This document shows, piece after piece, positions 42,166 through 53,393 of a stretch of 64,000 bases of DNA. Each line of letters starts with the position of its first letter. The stretch's first letter is position 1. The stretch comes from Achromobacter sp. UMC46 (lineage in GTDB: Bacteria > Pseudomonadota > Gammaproteobacteria > Burkholderiales > Burkholderiaceae_B). The position numbers were made by a program, and so were the translations under genes. The stretch covers positions 1-64,000 of the forward strand of contig NZ_LZZS01000040.1 in NCBI RefSeq assembly GCF_014170335.1, in the 5' to 3' direction. The notes beneath the pieces were generated by a model, which saw only the letters and a list, made by a program, of their open reading frames with translations, was not told the DNA's origin and did not search any database.

Positions 42166-43224
42166 TCACTGCTTTTGCAGCACCGCCGCGAAGGCTTGCA
42201 CGGCGATGTCGATGTCCTCGTCGTCGATATGGCGGTGGGTCACGCAGCGCAGGCGCGTGCGGCCCCAGGGCCGCGTCAGCAGGCCTTGTGCCTGCAGCGC
42301 GGCCACCCATTCGGCGTTGGTCATGCCGGTGCCCGCGGTCTCGACCTGCACGATATTGGTCTGCGGCACGGTGGCCGACAACGCGGGCGCCAGGCGGTTG
42401 ATGCCGTCGCTCAAGCGGCGCGCGCGGGCATGGTCCTCGACCAGCCGGCCCGTCATCGACTGCACGCCTTCCAGCCCGGCCGCCGCCATGATGCCCGACT
42501 GGCGCTGCGTGCCGCCCAGCATGCGGCGCAGGGTGCGGGCGCGCGACATCACGGCCTTGCTGCCCGTCAGCACCGCGCCCACGGGCGCGCTCAGGCCCTT
42601 GGACAGGCACAGCGACACCGTGTCGGCGTACTGCGTGATCTCGGCTGCCGGCACGTCCAGCGCCACGGCCGCGTTGAACAGGCGCGCGCCGTCCAGGTGC
42701 ACCGGGATGCCCGCGGCGTTGGCCATGCCATGCACTGCCTGCATGTGGTCCAGCGGCAGGACGGTGCCGCCGGCGTTGTTGTGCGAGGTCTCCATCGCCA
42801 CCAGCGACGTCTTCAGGCGGTGGCCGCCCGACAGCAGCGCCTCGTCCAGCCGGTTCAGGTCCATCGCGCCGTCGGTGCCGGACACGCCCTGGTAGAACAG
42901 GCCGGTGAAGGTGGCGGCGCCGCGCTCGGACGTGAACATGTGGGCGGACGACTCCAGCACGACTTGCTCGTTGCGCTGCGTCTGGGCCAGCACGGCCAGC
43001 AGGTTGGCCATGGTACAGCTGGGCACGAACAGCCCGGCTTCCTTGCCCAGGCGCGCCGCGACATGCGCTTCCAGCGCGCGCACGGTGGGGTCGCCGTCCA
43101 GGCCGTCATCGCCGATCGGCGCGGTGCGCATGCGTTCGTACATGGCCGCGGTGGGGTGGGTGACGGTATCGCTGCGCAGGTCGACAGGGGCGCTGGGGAG
43201 GTCGGCTGGGGTCCGCTGGGTCAT
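42166..43224 (-). CDS. ltaE: Low-specificity L-threonine aldolase
   Basis: 352 residues, PLP-dependent, with PVDLRSDTVTHPTAAM at the N-terminus, HLDGARLFNAAVAL and the PLP lysine in YADTVSLCLSKGLSAPVGAVL. LtaE cleaves L-threonine, L-allo-threonine and other beta-hydroxy amino acids to glycine and an aldehyde. It begins 5 nt after the stop of the amino-acid importer ATPase gene, which links the transporter to uptake of a beta-hydroxy amino acid or glycine-related compound. Length and motifs match the family. Confidence 0.9.
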   Translation of the reverse strand: MTQRTPADLPSAPVDLRSDTVTHPTAAMYERMRTAPIGDDGLDGDPTVRALEAHVAARLGKEAGLFVPSCTMANLLAVLAQTQRNEQVVLESSAHMFTSERGAATFTGLFYQGVSGTDGAMDLNRLDEALLSGGHRLKTSLVAMETSHNNAGGTVLPLDHMQAVHGMANAAGIPVHLDGARLFNAAVALDVPAAEITQYADTVSLCLSKGLSAPVGAVLTGSKAVMSRARTLRRMLGGTQRQSGIMAAAGLEGVQSMTGRLVEDHARARRLSDGINRLAPALSATVPQTNIVQVETAGTGMTNAEWVAALQAQGLLTRPWGRTRLRCVTHRHIDDEDIDIAVQAFAAVLQKQ

Positions 43225-43229
43225 GGCTT

Positions 43230-43988
43230 TCAGTGCTGCAGAATTTTGGAAAGAAACTGGCGCGTGCGCGGGGCACGCTCCTCTACATTGCCGAAGAACG
43301 CGTCTTTCGCGCAGTCCTCCACAATCTTGCCGCCGTCCATGAAGATCACACGGTCGGCGACGCGGCGGGCGAATCCCATTTCATGGGTCACCACCATCAT
43401 CGTCATGCCTTCTCCAGCCAGGTCCGTCATCACGTCCAGCACCTCGTTGACCATCTCCGGGTCCAGGGCCGAGGTGGGTTCGTCGAACAGCATCACCACC
43501 GGGTCCATCGACAGCGCGCGCGCGATCGCCACGCGCTGCTGCTGGCCGCCCGACAGTTCGCCGGGGTGCTTGTCCTTGTGCGCCGACAGGCCCACGCGCT
43601 CCAGCAGCGACAGCGCCCGCGCGCGGGCCTCGTCCTTGCTCCGGCGCAGCACCTTCACCTGGCCCAGGCACAGGTTCTCGGTCACCGACAGGTGCGGGAA
43701 CAGCTCGAAGTGCTGGAACACCATGCCGGCCACCGACCGCAGCTTGGGCAGGTTGGTGCGCGGATCGCCCACCGAAATGCCGTTGACCGTGATGTCACCT
43801 TTCTGGAAGGGCTCCAGCGCGTTCACGGTCTTGATCAGGGTCGACTTGCCGGAGCCCGACGGCCCGCAGACCACCACGACCTCGCCTTTGCCGACTTGCG
43901 TCGTGCATGCATCCAGCACCTGGAAGGCGCCGTACCACTTGCTGACCTGGTTGATCTCGATCATCGGAGGCGTCGAAGAGAGTTGCAT
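43230..43988 (-). CDS. gltL: Glutamate/aspartate-type ABC transporter ATPase
   Basis: 252 residues, single ABC domain: Walker [10 protein letters not shown], signature [19 protein letters not shown], Walker [15 protein letters not shown], and [21 protein letters not shown] typical of polar amino-acid importers (GltL/GlnQ). Gap to the permease upstream is 39 nt and contains a consensus DnaA box at 43998-44006. Symbol assigned by family and operon order; the amino acid may differ from glutamate. Confidence 0.9.
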   Translation of the reverse strand: MQLSSTPPMIEINQVSKWYGAFQVLDACTTQVGKGEVVVVCGPSGSGKSTLIKTVNALEPFQKGDITVNGISVGDPRTNLPKLRSVAGMVFQHFELFPHLSVTENLCLGQVKVLRRSKDEARARALSLLERVGLSAHKDKHPGELSGGQQQRVAIARALSMDPVVMLFDEPTSALDPEMVNEVLDVMTDLAGEGMTMMVVTHEMGFARRVADRVIFMDGGKIVEDCAKDAFFGNVEERAPRTRQFLSKILQH

Positions 43989-44027
43989 CGTAGAACCTGT
44001 GGATAACGGATAGCGGGGCCGGGGCGC

Positions 44028-44717
44028 TCAGCGCAACACCCGGGTGCGCTTTTCCAGCAGCTTGACCAGACGGGATGCCGTGAAGCAGATCACGAAATAC
44101 ACCACCGCCACGAAAAGATAGAGTTCCACCAGCCGGCCGTCGCGCTGGCCGATCTTGGAGGCCGCGCCCAGGAAGTCCGTCAGCGACAGCACGTAGACCA
44201 GTGACGTGTCCTGGAACAGGATGATCACGCGCGTCAACAGCGCCGGCACCATGTTGCGGAAGGCCTGCGGCAGCACCACGTAGCGCATGCCCTGCCACGG
44301 GCTGAGCCCGATCGCCATGCTGGCCGACACCTGGCCGCGCGCGATCGACTGGATCCCCGCGCGCATGATTTCGCAGAAGTACGCGGCTTCGAACATGGTG
44401 AAGGTGATCACCGCCGAATTGAACGCCCCCACGCGCAGCGGCGTGGGCGACCCGACCACCCAGGCCGCGATGTACGGCACCAGGAAGTAGAACCAGAAGA
44501 TCACCAGCAGCAGCGGGATCGAGCGCATCACGTTCACATAGATGCCCGCCGGCACCGACAGGATCTTGAAGCGCGACAGCCGCATCATGGCCAGCAGCGT
44601 GCCCAGCGCCAGCCCCATCACCGCGGCCAGCACGGTCAGCGTCAGCGTGAACGTCATGCCCGTCTGGAACAGATAGGGCAGGGCGGTCCAGATCACATCG
44701 AAATCGAATTTACCCAT
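44028..44717 (-). CDS. gltK: Polar amino-acid ABC transporter permease (GltK-like)
   Basis: 229 residues with the His/Glu/Gln/Arg/opine-type permease fold ([29 protein letters not shown] ... [57 protein letters not shown]-like EAA region). It pairs with the GltJ-like permease, from which it is separated by 8 nt. Membrane subunit of the importer next to ltaE. Confidence 0.88.
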   Translation of the reverse strand: [229 protein letters not shown]

Positions 44718-44725
44718 GGCGCCCC

Positions 44726-45475
44726 CTAGCGGCTCTTTCCGGCCGAACCGATCAGCCCGGGAACCGCGACGTGGCGTTCAAGCAGGCGCATGCCCAGCAC
44801 GACGAAGCCGTTGATGATCAGGTAGATCACCGTGGCGGCGGAGAACGCCTCGAAGATGTGGAAGCTGAATTCCTGCATGGAGCGCGCCTGGCCGGTCAGT
44901 TCCAGCAGGCCGATCGTCAGTGCCACCGATGAATACTTGATGGTGCCCATGAATTCCGACGTCAAGGGCGGCAGCACGATGCGGAACGCCTCGGGCAGGA
45001 TGATGTAGCGGTAGACCTGCACTTCGGTCAGCCCCAGCGCGGTGCCCGCCTGGAACTGCCCGCGCGGCAGCGACTGGATGCCCGCGCGCAATTGTTCGGC
45101 CACCCGCGCCGATCCGTAAAAGCCCAGGCACAGCACCGCGGGCACGAACTGCCCCCACGGCTGCGGCATCTGCTTCATCGCCAGGCCCCAGGCATGCGGC
45201 AGCAGTTCGGGCAGCACGAAATACCACAGGAACATCTGCACCAGCAGCGGCACGTTGCGGAAGATCTCCACATACGTCGCGCCCAGCGCGTTCATCAGCC
45301 GGGACTGCGCCGTGCGCATCACGCCCAGCCACGACCCCAGCAGCAGCGAAAACACCCACGCCGTCAACGCCAGCGCCAGCGTCCAGCCCACACCGATCAG
45401 GATCGTTTCCAGGAAGGTATGCACGCCGTCCGGCGACATCTCCAGGAAGACGCTCCAACTCCAGTTGTAATTCAT
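44726..45475 (-). CDS. gltJ: Polar amino-acid ABC transporter permease (GltJ-like)
   Basis: 249 residues with TFLETILIGVGWTLALALTAWVFSLLLGSWLGVMRT and the C-terminal EAA-type loop (ALGLTEVQVYRYIILPEAFRIVLPPLTSEFMGTIKYSSVALTIGLLEL). It forms the channel with the GltK-like subunit. It follows the binding-protein gene by 84 nt, with a strong hairpin in that gap. Confidence 0.88.
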   Translation of the reverse strand: MNYNWSWSVFLEMSPDGVHTFLETILIGVGWTLALALTAWVFSLLLGSWLGVMRTAQSRLMNALGATYVEIFRNVPLLVQMFLWYFVLPELLPHAWGLAMKQMPQPWGQFVPAVLCLGFYGSARVAEQLRAGIQSLPRGQFQAGTALGLTEVQVYRYIILPEAFRIVLPPLTSEFMGTIKYSSVALTIGLLELTGQARSMQEFSFHIFEAFSAATVIYLIINGFVVLGMRLLERHVAVPGLIGSAGKSR

Positions 45476-45523
45476 GCCTGTGCCCTAGATCGGCGCCGGC
45501 CGCGGCGCCTTGCCCCAAAACCG

Positions 45524-45550
45524 CCGCGGGACGCGCGTGGCGTCCCGCGG
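45524..45550 (-). promoter_or_regulatory. Intercistronic stem-loop between gltI and gltJ
   Basis: CCGCGGGACGC (45524-45534) pairs perfectly with GCGTCCCGCGG (45540-45550) around GCGTG, immediately downstream of the binding-protein stop. No U-tract follows. Such hairpins after binding-protein genes stabilise the upstream message and give high receptor-to-permease ratios. Confidence 0.65.
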
Positions 45551-45559
45551 GCAACCTGC

Positions 45560-46471
45560 TTACTCGTATGCCTTGGGGTCGCCCGAATCGGTCGGGTTGG
45601 CCAGCGCGCGCTTCAGGGCGTCGCTCATCGGATACTTCAGGTTGATCTGCTTGGGCGGGATCGGCGAATTGAAGTACTTGTCATAGATCGCGGCCACTTT
45701 GCCCGTCTTGATCAAGTCACGCACGGCGTCGTCCACCACCTTCTTGAAGGCCGGGTCGTCCTTGGGCTCCATGATGCCGTAGGGGGCCATTTCCAGGCCC
45801 TTCTTGCCGATCACGAACGCGTCCGGGTTCTTCGAGGACGCCACGGCGCCGTAGGCAATGCCGTCGTCATTGGCCGAACCCGCGGCGCGGCCCGATTCCA
45901 CCATCAGGATGGTCTCGGCGGTATCCTTCGTGGGCGCCATGGTGATGCCCAGGTTGCCCTTGGCGTTCAAGCCCGAAATCAGCCGGAAGGTCTGGCCGCC
46001 GGCCTGGGCCGCGATGGTCTTGCCGCGGAACGATTCCAGGTTGTTGGGATCTACGCCGCCGTCCTTGCGCGCCACCAGCACCACCTGCGCCACGAAGGTC
46101 GTGGGCGCGAACGACACCAGCTTGTGGCGGTCCACGTTATTGGTGGTGTTGCCGCATTCCAGGTCGATGGTGCCGTTGGCCAGCAGCGGAATGCGCGTGG
46201 CGGAGGTCGTCGGGTTGTAGCGCACGTCCAGCTTGGGCAGCTTCAGCGCGGCTTTCACGTACTGGGCGACTTCCTGGCAGATCTCCACCGTGTAACCGAC
46301 CGGCTTCTGGTTGCCGTCCAGGTAGGCGAAGGGGACCGAGGTCTCAGGATGGCCGATGGTGATCACGCCGGTTTCCCGGATCTTGTCCAGGCGGCTGGGG
46401 CCCTCGGCGTGCACGGTGGCGGCGCTGCCCAGCAGGGCGGCGGCGACGGAGATCGCGGCAAATGCTTTCAT
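45560..46471 (-). CDS. gltI: Glutamate/aspartate-type ABC transporter binding protein (GltI-like)
   Basis: 303 residues with a signal peptide (MKAFAAISVAAALLGSAATVHAEG, cleavage near VHA-EG) and an SBP_bac_3 domain (RLDKIRETGVITIGHPETSVPFAYLDGNQKPVGYTVEICQEVAQYV). It is the first gene of the gltI-J-K-L-ltaE unit and divergent from a LysR gene. The alternative start upstream (46615) gives a non-conserved leader. The ligand is likely an acidic or beta-hydroxy amino acid. Confidence 0.88.
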   Translation of the reverse strand: MKAFAAISVAAALLGSAATVHAEGPSRLDKIRETGVITIGHPETSVPFAYLDGNQKPVGYTVEICQEVAQYVKAALKLPKLDVRYNPTTSATRIPLLANGTIDLECGNTTNNVDRHKLVSFAPTTFVAQVVLVARKDGGVDPNNLESFRGKTIAAQAGGQTFRLISGLNAKGNLGITMAPTKDTAETILMVESGRAAGSANDDGIAYGAVASSKNPDAFVIGKKGLEMAPYGIMEPKDDPAFKKVVDDAVRDLIKTGKVAAIYDKYFNSPIPPKQINLKYPMSDALKRALANPTDSGDPKAYE

Positions 46472-46642
46472 CTGATTCCCTTGGCGCCGTGCGTGCGGCG
46501 CGTGTTTGTATTCACGATCGGCGGCGCCAGAAGGTTTGGCGACCGCCGCGTCCCGCGATGAGCCCCGCGGCTGGCAAAAAGTATCAACTAGCAGTATGGT
46601 TTTATCCAGTTCCAATCAGGTATTCCTCTATACGGATTTGAT

Positions 46643-47575
46643 ATGGCCATTCCACGGATGGGCTTAAGACACATCGAGGCCTTCCGAGCCGTCATGATGA
46701 CGGGCTCGATGACGGCCGCCGCGCGGCGCGTGCATACCTCGCAGCCGCACGTTAGCCGCTTAATAGCGCAATTGGAAGCGATCACCCAGTTTCCCCTGTT
46801 CGACCGCAACGGCAGCCGCCTGAGCCCCACGCAGGACGGTTCGCGCTTCTTCCAGGAGGTCGAAAAAACCTTCATCGGCCTGGCCGGACTGGAGTCGGCG
46901 GCGGCCAGCATCCGCTCGTTCAGCGCCAGCCGCCTGAGCGTGGCCGCCATGCCGCGTCTGGCCGGCGGCATCCTGGCGCGCATCGTCGCGGCCTTCAAGA
47001 CGGAATACCCGGACGTGATGGTCTCCATCCACTCCGGCAACGCCAGCGCGGTGCACAACTGGATCAGTTCGGGGTTCTGCGACACGGGGCTGGCCATGCT
47101 GTCGGGCGACAGCCCCGGGATCCAGGTCGAACCGGTGCTGACGATGAGCTGCGTGGCGGTCTTGCCGAAAGGGCACCGGCTGACCAAGCTGAAAAAGCTG
47201 AAACCCGCCGACTTCGCCGGCGAGCCGTTCATCGCCTTCCCCAGCGCCACCCCGCTGCGCGAGAAGATCGACGCCGTCTTCAAGGCCGCCAAGGTGGAAC
47301 GGCAGACGGTGGCCGAAGCGGGGCTGGGCTCATCGGTGTGCGCGCTGGTGGGCGCCGGCCTGGGCGTGGCGCTCATCAACCCGCTGGCCGCCCGCGAAGA
47401 ATACGAGGCCAACGGCGTCGAGGTCCGGCCCTTCAGCCCGTCCGTGCCGGTCACGGTAGCGTTGCTGTACCCGCCGTACCACACCCGCACGCGGCTGGTC
47501 AGCGTGTTCTCGCGCTATGCGCACCAACTGATGAGCGAAGAGATGGCCGACCTGAAGACGCGGCCGGCGCGCTGA
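46643..47575 (+). CDS. LysR-family transcriptional regulator
   Basis: 310 residues: N-terminal winged HTH (MGLRHIEAFRAVMMTGSMTAAARRVHTSQPHVSRLIAQLEAITQFPLFDRNGSRLSPTQDG) and a LysR effector domain. The sequence style resembles OccR/NocR-like opine and amino-acid regulators. It is divergent from the gltI operon across 171 bp, so it most likely controls the importer and ltaE. The co-inducer is unknown. Confidence 0.88.
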   Translation: MAIPRMGLRHIEAFRAVMMTGSMTAAARRVHTSQPHVSRLIAQLEAITQFPLFDRNGSRLSPTQDGSRFFQEVEKTFIGLAGLESAAASIRSFSASRLSVAAMPRLAGGILARIVAAFKTEYPDVMVSIHSGNASAVHNWISSGFCDTGLAMLSGDSPGIQVEPVLTMSCVAVLPKGHRLTKLKKLKPADFAGEPFIAFPSATPLREKIDAVFKAAKVERQTVAEAGLGSSVCALVGAGLGVALINPLAAREEYEANGVEVRPFSPSVPVTVALLYPPYHTRTRLVSVFSRYAHQLMSEEMADLKTRPAR

Positions 47576-47639
47576 AAGGGGAAGGCGGGCCGGGTGGTGG
47601 GGCGAGCGCCCACGGCGGCCGGACGCGCGAACACCTGCG

Positions 47640-47820
47640 GCGCCACGCGCCCCGCATCGTGCTGCGCTTCCTGTCGAAGGCCGAAGACGACGGTGACGCC
47701 TTGGCCGGCGAAGCCGACCGCTACATCGGCTCGTCGCAGAAGTTCGGCGCCGACATCAAGGTGCAGACGCTGTTCACCACGTCCTTCCGCGGCCTGAACC
47801 GGTCCTATCCGCCAGGTTAG
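47640..47820 (+). pseudogene. Possible coding remnant between LysR and WG-repeat genes
   Basis: The 240-bp gap after the LysR gene contains a plus-strand frame that from about 47640 reads RHAPRIVLRFLSKAEDDG, DALAGEADRYIGSSQKFGAD and IKVQTLFTTSFRG, and stops at 47820. The composition is protein-like (few Arg/Pro/His runs), unlike antisense shadows nearby, but there is no start codon with a ribosome-binding site and the frame differs from the LysR gene. It may be the C-terminal remnant of a deleted gene. I do not recognise the family. Confidence 0.3.
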
Positions 47821-49658
47821 ACGGCAGGCGCCACGCCGGTCCGGCCGTCCGCATGCAGCCACGCGACCTCGCCCGTGTCCGCCCGCAGCGCTTGTACCGG
47901 CAGGCCCCGGGCCCAGTTTGCCGCGATCGCCCGCGGTCCGCCATCCACGCCGTCCCCCGTGCGCAGCGATGCCGGCGCGCCGATCCACGCATAGACCGGT
48001 TCATGCAGCCAGGCGCCGTGCGCGTCCGCGATGCCGACATGCAAGCCATCCACGCTGTGCCCGCCGGCGGTGTCAGGCGACACCGCGCACAGCCAGCCGT
48101 AGCTCGCCGCCCACTTCAGCCCGAACAGCAACTGCTGCGCGCACGGCAGCACTTCACGGCGCTCGCGCATGTCATAGGCGCCTTCGAACCATTCGTCCCA
48201 CTCTCCATGTTCCACGCACTGCAGCACCCGCACGTAGCGGCCCTCCTGCCCACGTGGCGGGGGCGGAATCTCGGCAGGGTCGTCTGACGGCAGCCATATG
48301 ATTTCGCCCACATCCGTATAAGCCACGGGCACGATCGCCTCGCCCCGACCGTCCACGATTCCGCGTTTGCCGTCGTCGGTCAACACGCGCACGCGCATCT
48401 GATCGTGGGCCCACAAGGCCGCAGCATCCGCCGCCGCATCCACCGGCCCCATCGCCGCGTACGACGCGTCCAGCACCTGAAGGCCCTGCTTGTCGACCAA
48501 GCCGTACAGGTCGCCGCGCTGCGTCACGTAAGCATGCAGCGCGTCATCCCAGTTGATGTCTTCCCACTGCGGGGGCACCGTCCACGCGCCACGCCGGTCA
48601 ATCAGGCCCCACTTTCCGCCCTCGTAGGCGGGCGCCAAACCGCCTGGCGAAAAATCGCCCGCCGACTCGAACCGGGGCGAAATCGCCCACGCCCCCTGGT
48701 TATCCACAAAGCCCATCTGCGTGCCGACGCGCGCCATCGCCAGACCCTGTGCATAACTCCATACTTCATCCAGCACGCACGGCATCAACTCGCGACCATC
48801 GGTGTCGATCAAGCCAAGCTTGTCGTCTTTCAACACCGTCGCGACGCCGTCTTCAAATGCCCAGATGGTGTCGAAGCGGGGCGCCAGCACCACCTGTCCC
48901 CCATCGACGGTGCCGACGCGCACGCCCCACACGTTGTCCACAGCGAAGCGATGCAGGCCGCCGCCCAAGTGCGTGCCGTCGCCATGTTCGTCGCCATGTT
49001 CGTCGTCTTCTTCGCTGTCGTCTTCGCTGTCCTCTTCGAAGTCTTCATAGCGAACGCTGCGCGGCGGTTCCTGCTCGGAAAAATAGGGGTGGTCCAGGCC
49101 GCCCGACCCGAATCGCCACGCCCAGCCGGCGTCGTCATTCACATCGCGCACCTCCAGCAAGCGCAGCACGCCCGCCACGTCTTCCGCCGCCATGGCGTCG
49201 CAGAGCGCTTGCCAACGCCGGTTGCACAACGTGCGCACGTGATCGGGATACGCGGCTGCGCCGCCCTCATGCATCCAGGCCAGTTCGTCCAGGTTCGCGT
49301 TTATCCACAAGCCAGCGCCGTCGGACTCCTCGTCGGACTCCTGGTCGATCCGTTCCGCCAGAAACATGGCGACGGCATCCAGTTGCAGGCAATAGGGCGC
49401 ATCATCGCTTGCCGCCTGCGACAGCAAAAACGCCGCGACCTCGCACACGCGGTCATGCGCCGCACGCGCCACAACCGCCAGCCCCGCCGTGCCCGCATCG
49501 CCGAACACGCGCTGCGACGTGTCCGCCTCCAAACACTCGCCGCCGGCCAGCAGCACCTGCCACAACGTCGGCAGGTTGCCGTTGGCGCTGGCGATTTCCG
49601 CCGACGGCGCCCGGCCACCCGGCTCCCGCTGCAAAACCAGCCACGCCCGATTACCCAT
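47817..49658 (-). CDS. WG-repeat protein of unknown function
   Basis: 613 residues from ATG 49658. Several WG (KWG) beta repeats are visible in the middle, for example WGVRVGTVDGGQVVLAPRFD, KLGLIDTDGRELMPCVLDEV, QMGFVDNQGAWAISPRFESA, KWGLIDRRGAWTVPPQW and KRGIVDGRGEAIVPVAY. Ahead of them, about residues 206-226, lies a strongly acidic stretch of Asp/Glu with His/Gly. The N-terminal about 200 residues are helical and unassigned. No signal peptide or membrane segment was seen, so it is probably cytoplasmic. WG repeats are thought to form propeller-like binding surfaces. It is monocistronic, downstream of gyrB. Confidence 0.8.
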   Translation of the reverse strand: MGNRAWLVLQREPGGRAPSAEIASANGNLPTLWQVLLAGGECLEADTSQRVFGDAGTAGLAVVARAAHDRVCEVAAFLLSQAASDDAPYCLQLDAVAMFLAERIDQESDEESDGAGLWINANLDELAWMHEGGAAAYPDHVRTLCNRRWQALCDAMAAEDVAGVLRLLEVRDVNDDAGWAWRFGSGGLDHPYFSEQEPPRSVRYEDFEEDSEDDSEEDDEHGDEHGDGTHLGGGLHRFAVDNVWGVRVGTVDGGQVVLAPRFDTIWAFEDGVATVLKDDKLGLIDTDGRELMPCVLDEVWSYAQGLAMARVGTQMGFVDNQGAWAISPRFESAGDFSPGGLAPAYEGGKWGLIDRRGAWTVPPQWEDINWDDALHAYVTQRGDLYGLVDKQGLQVLDASYAAMGPVDAAADAAALWAHDQMRVRVLTDDGKRGIVDGRGEAIVPVAYTDVGEIIWLPSDDPAEIPPPPRGQEGRYVRVLQCVEHGEWDEWFEGAYDMRERREVLPCAQQLLFGLKWAASYGWLCAVSPDTAGGHSVDGLHVGIADAHGAWLHEPVYAWIGAPASLRTGDGVDGGPRAIAANWARGLPVQALRADTGEVAWLHADGRTGVAPAV

Positions 49659-49672
49659 CACGGCATCCTTGC

Positions 49673-49714
49673 AATAGAAAAAACAAAGGCCAGCCCCTTC
49701 AGGCTGGCCTTCTT
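49673..49714 (-). terminator. Intrinsic terminator of gyrB
   Basis: AAGGCCAGCC (49686-49695) and GGCTGGCCTT (49702-49711) pair around CCTTCA, 23 nt past the gyrB stop. In the minus direction the stem is followed by TTGTTTTTTC, a good T run. It separates gyrB from the WG-repeat gene. Confidence 0.85.
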
Positions 49715-49733
49715 CAAGCAACCGCGGACGCGA

Positions 49734-52199
<2,466 letters not shown>

Positions 52200-52277
52200 T
52201 TAAAGAACGGCCTGGCGGCCGGACCGCTCGCAGGCCAAAGCCTGCCGAGCGGCACAAACCCACAAATGGGGCGCGGA

Positions 52278-53393
52278 TCAGATCCGCATGGGCATGACGA
52301 CGTACTTGAACTGGTCGTCTTCGGGCAAGGTGATGAGCGCCGACGCGTTGGCATCGGGCATGACCGACCACTGGATGTTGTCGACCTTCACGTTGGCCAG
52401 CACGTCGAGCAGATAGCCCACGTTGAAGCCCACGTCCAGGGCCTCATGGCCGTAGTCGATGTCGATTTCTTCCTGCGCCTCTTCCTGCTCGGCGTTGGAG
52501 GACGAGATCTTCATCTGGTTCTGCGCCAGTTGCAGGCGCACGCCCTTGAACTTGTCCGTGGTCAGGATGGCGGCGCGCTGCAGGCTGCCCTGGAGCGCTT
52601 CGCGGCCCACCATGAAATGGCGCGTGTAGTTCGTGGGAATCACACGCGTGAAATCAGGGAACTTGCCTTCGACCAGCTTGGACACCAGCTCCACGTCGCC
52701 GAAACGGAAACGGATCTGGCCCGGCGCCACATCAATGGAGACGACCTCGTCGGAGTCTTCCAGCAGGCGCTGCATTTCCAGCACGGTCTTGCGCGGCACG
52801 ATCACTTCGTGGCGTTCGGCGATGCCGTCGGCTTCGGTCGAGCAATGCGCCAGGCGGTGGCCATCGGTGGCGACGGCGCGCACACGACCCGGTTCAAACA
52901 CCAGCAGCATGCCGTTCAGGTAGTAGCGGATGTCCTGTTGCGCCATGGCGAAGTGCACCATGTTGAACAGGTGGCGCAGCGTGCGTTGCGGCATGGTCAG
53001 CGAGACGTCCCACTGCTCGGGCTGAGCGACGGTGGGGAACTCGCTGGCGGCCAGCGTCTGCAACGCGAAGCGGCTCTTGGCCGACTGCACCGACAGCTTG
53101 TTGCTGGCCAGCGCCAGGCGCACGTCGCCGGTGTCCGGCAACGCCTTCAGGATGTCCAGCAGCTTGCGCGCCGCGACCGTGGTGGACTCGTTGTCCTGGC
53201 CCACGCCGAAGTCGGCGTGCGTGGTGATCTGTACTTCGAGGTCAGTCGCAATGAAGGCAACCTTGTTGCCTTCCTTGCGCATCAGGATGTTCGCCAGGAT
53301 GGGCAGGGTATGGCGTCTTTCGACGATGCCCGCCACGGTCGACAGCGGTTTCAGCAATGCATCGCGTGTGGTTTGTACGAGTTGCATGTTCAT
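52278..53393 (-). CDS. dnaN: DNA polymerase III sliding clamp (beta subunit)
   Basis: 371 residues in three clamp domains: [38 protein letters not shown], the middle domain around [32 protein letters not shown], and the C-terminal YVVMPMRI ending. The clamp encircles DNA and tethers polymerases. Start ATG 53393 overlaps the dnaA stop (ATGA), so dnaA and dnaN are translationally coupled, as is common. Confidence 0.98.
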   Translation of the reverse strand: MNMQLVQTTRDALLKPLSTVAGIVERRHTLPILANILMRKEGNKVAFIATDLEVQITTHADFGVGQDNESTTVAARKLLDILKALPDTGDVRLALASNKLSVQSAKSRFALQTLAASEFPTVAQPEQWDVSLTMPQRTLRHLFNMVHFAMAQQDIRYYLNGMLLVFEPGRVRAVATDGHRLAHCSTEADGIAERHEVIVPRKTVLEMQRLLEDSDEVVSIDVAPGQIRFRFGDVELVSKLVEGKFPDFTRVIPTNYTRHFMVGREALQGSLQRAAILTTDKFKGVRLQLAQNQMKISSSNAEQEEAQEEIDIDYGHEALDVGFNVGYLLDVLANVKVDNIQWSVMPDANASALITLPEDDQFKYVVMPMRI

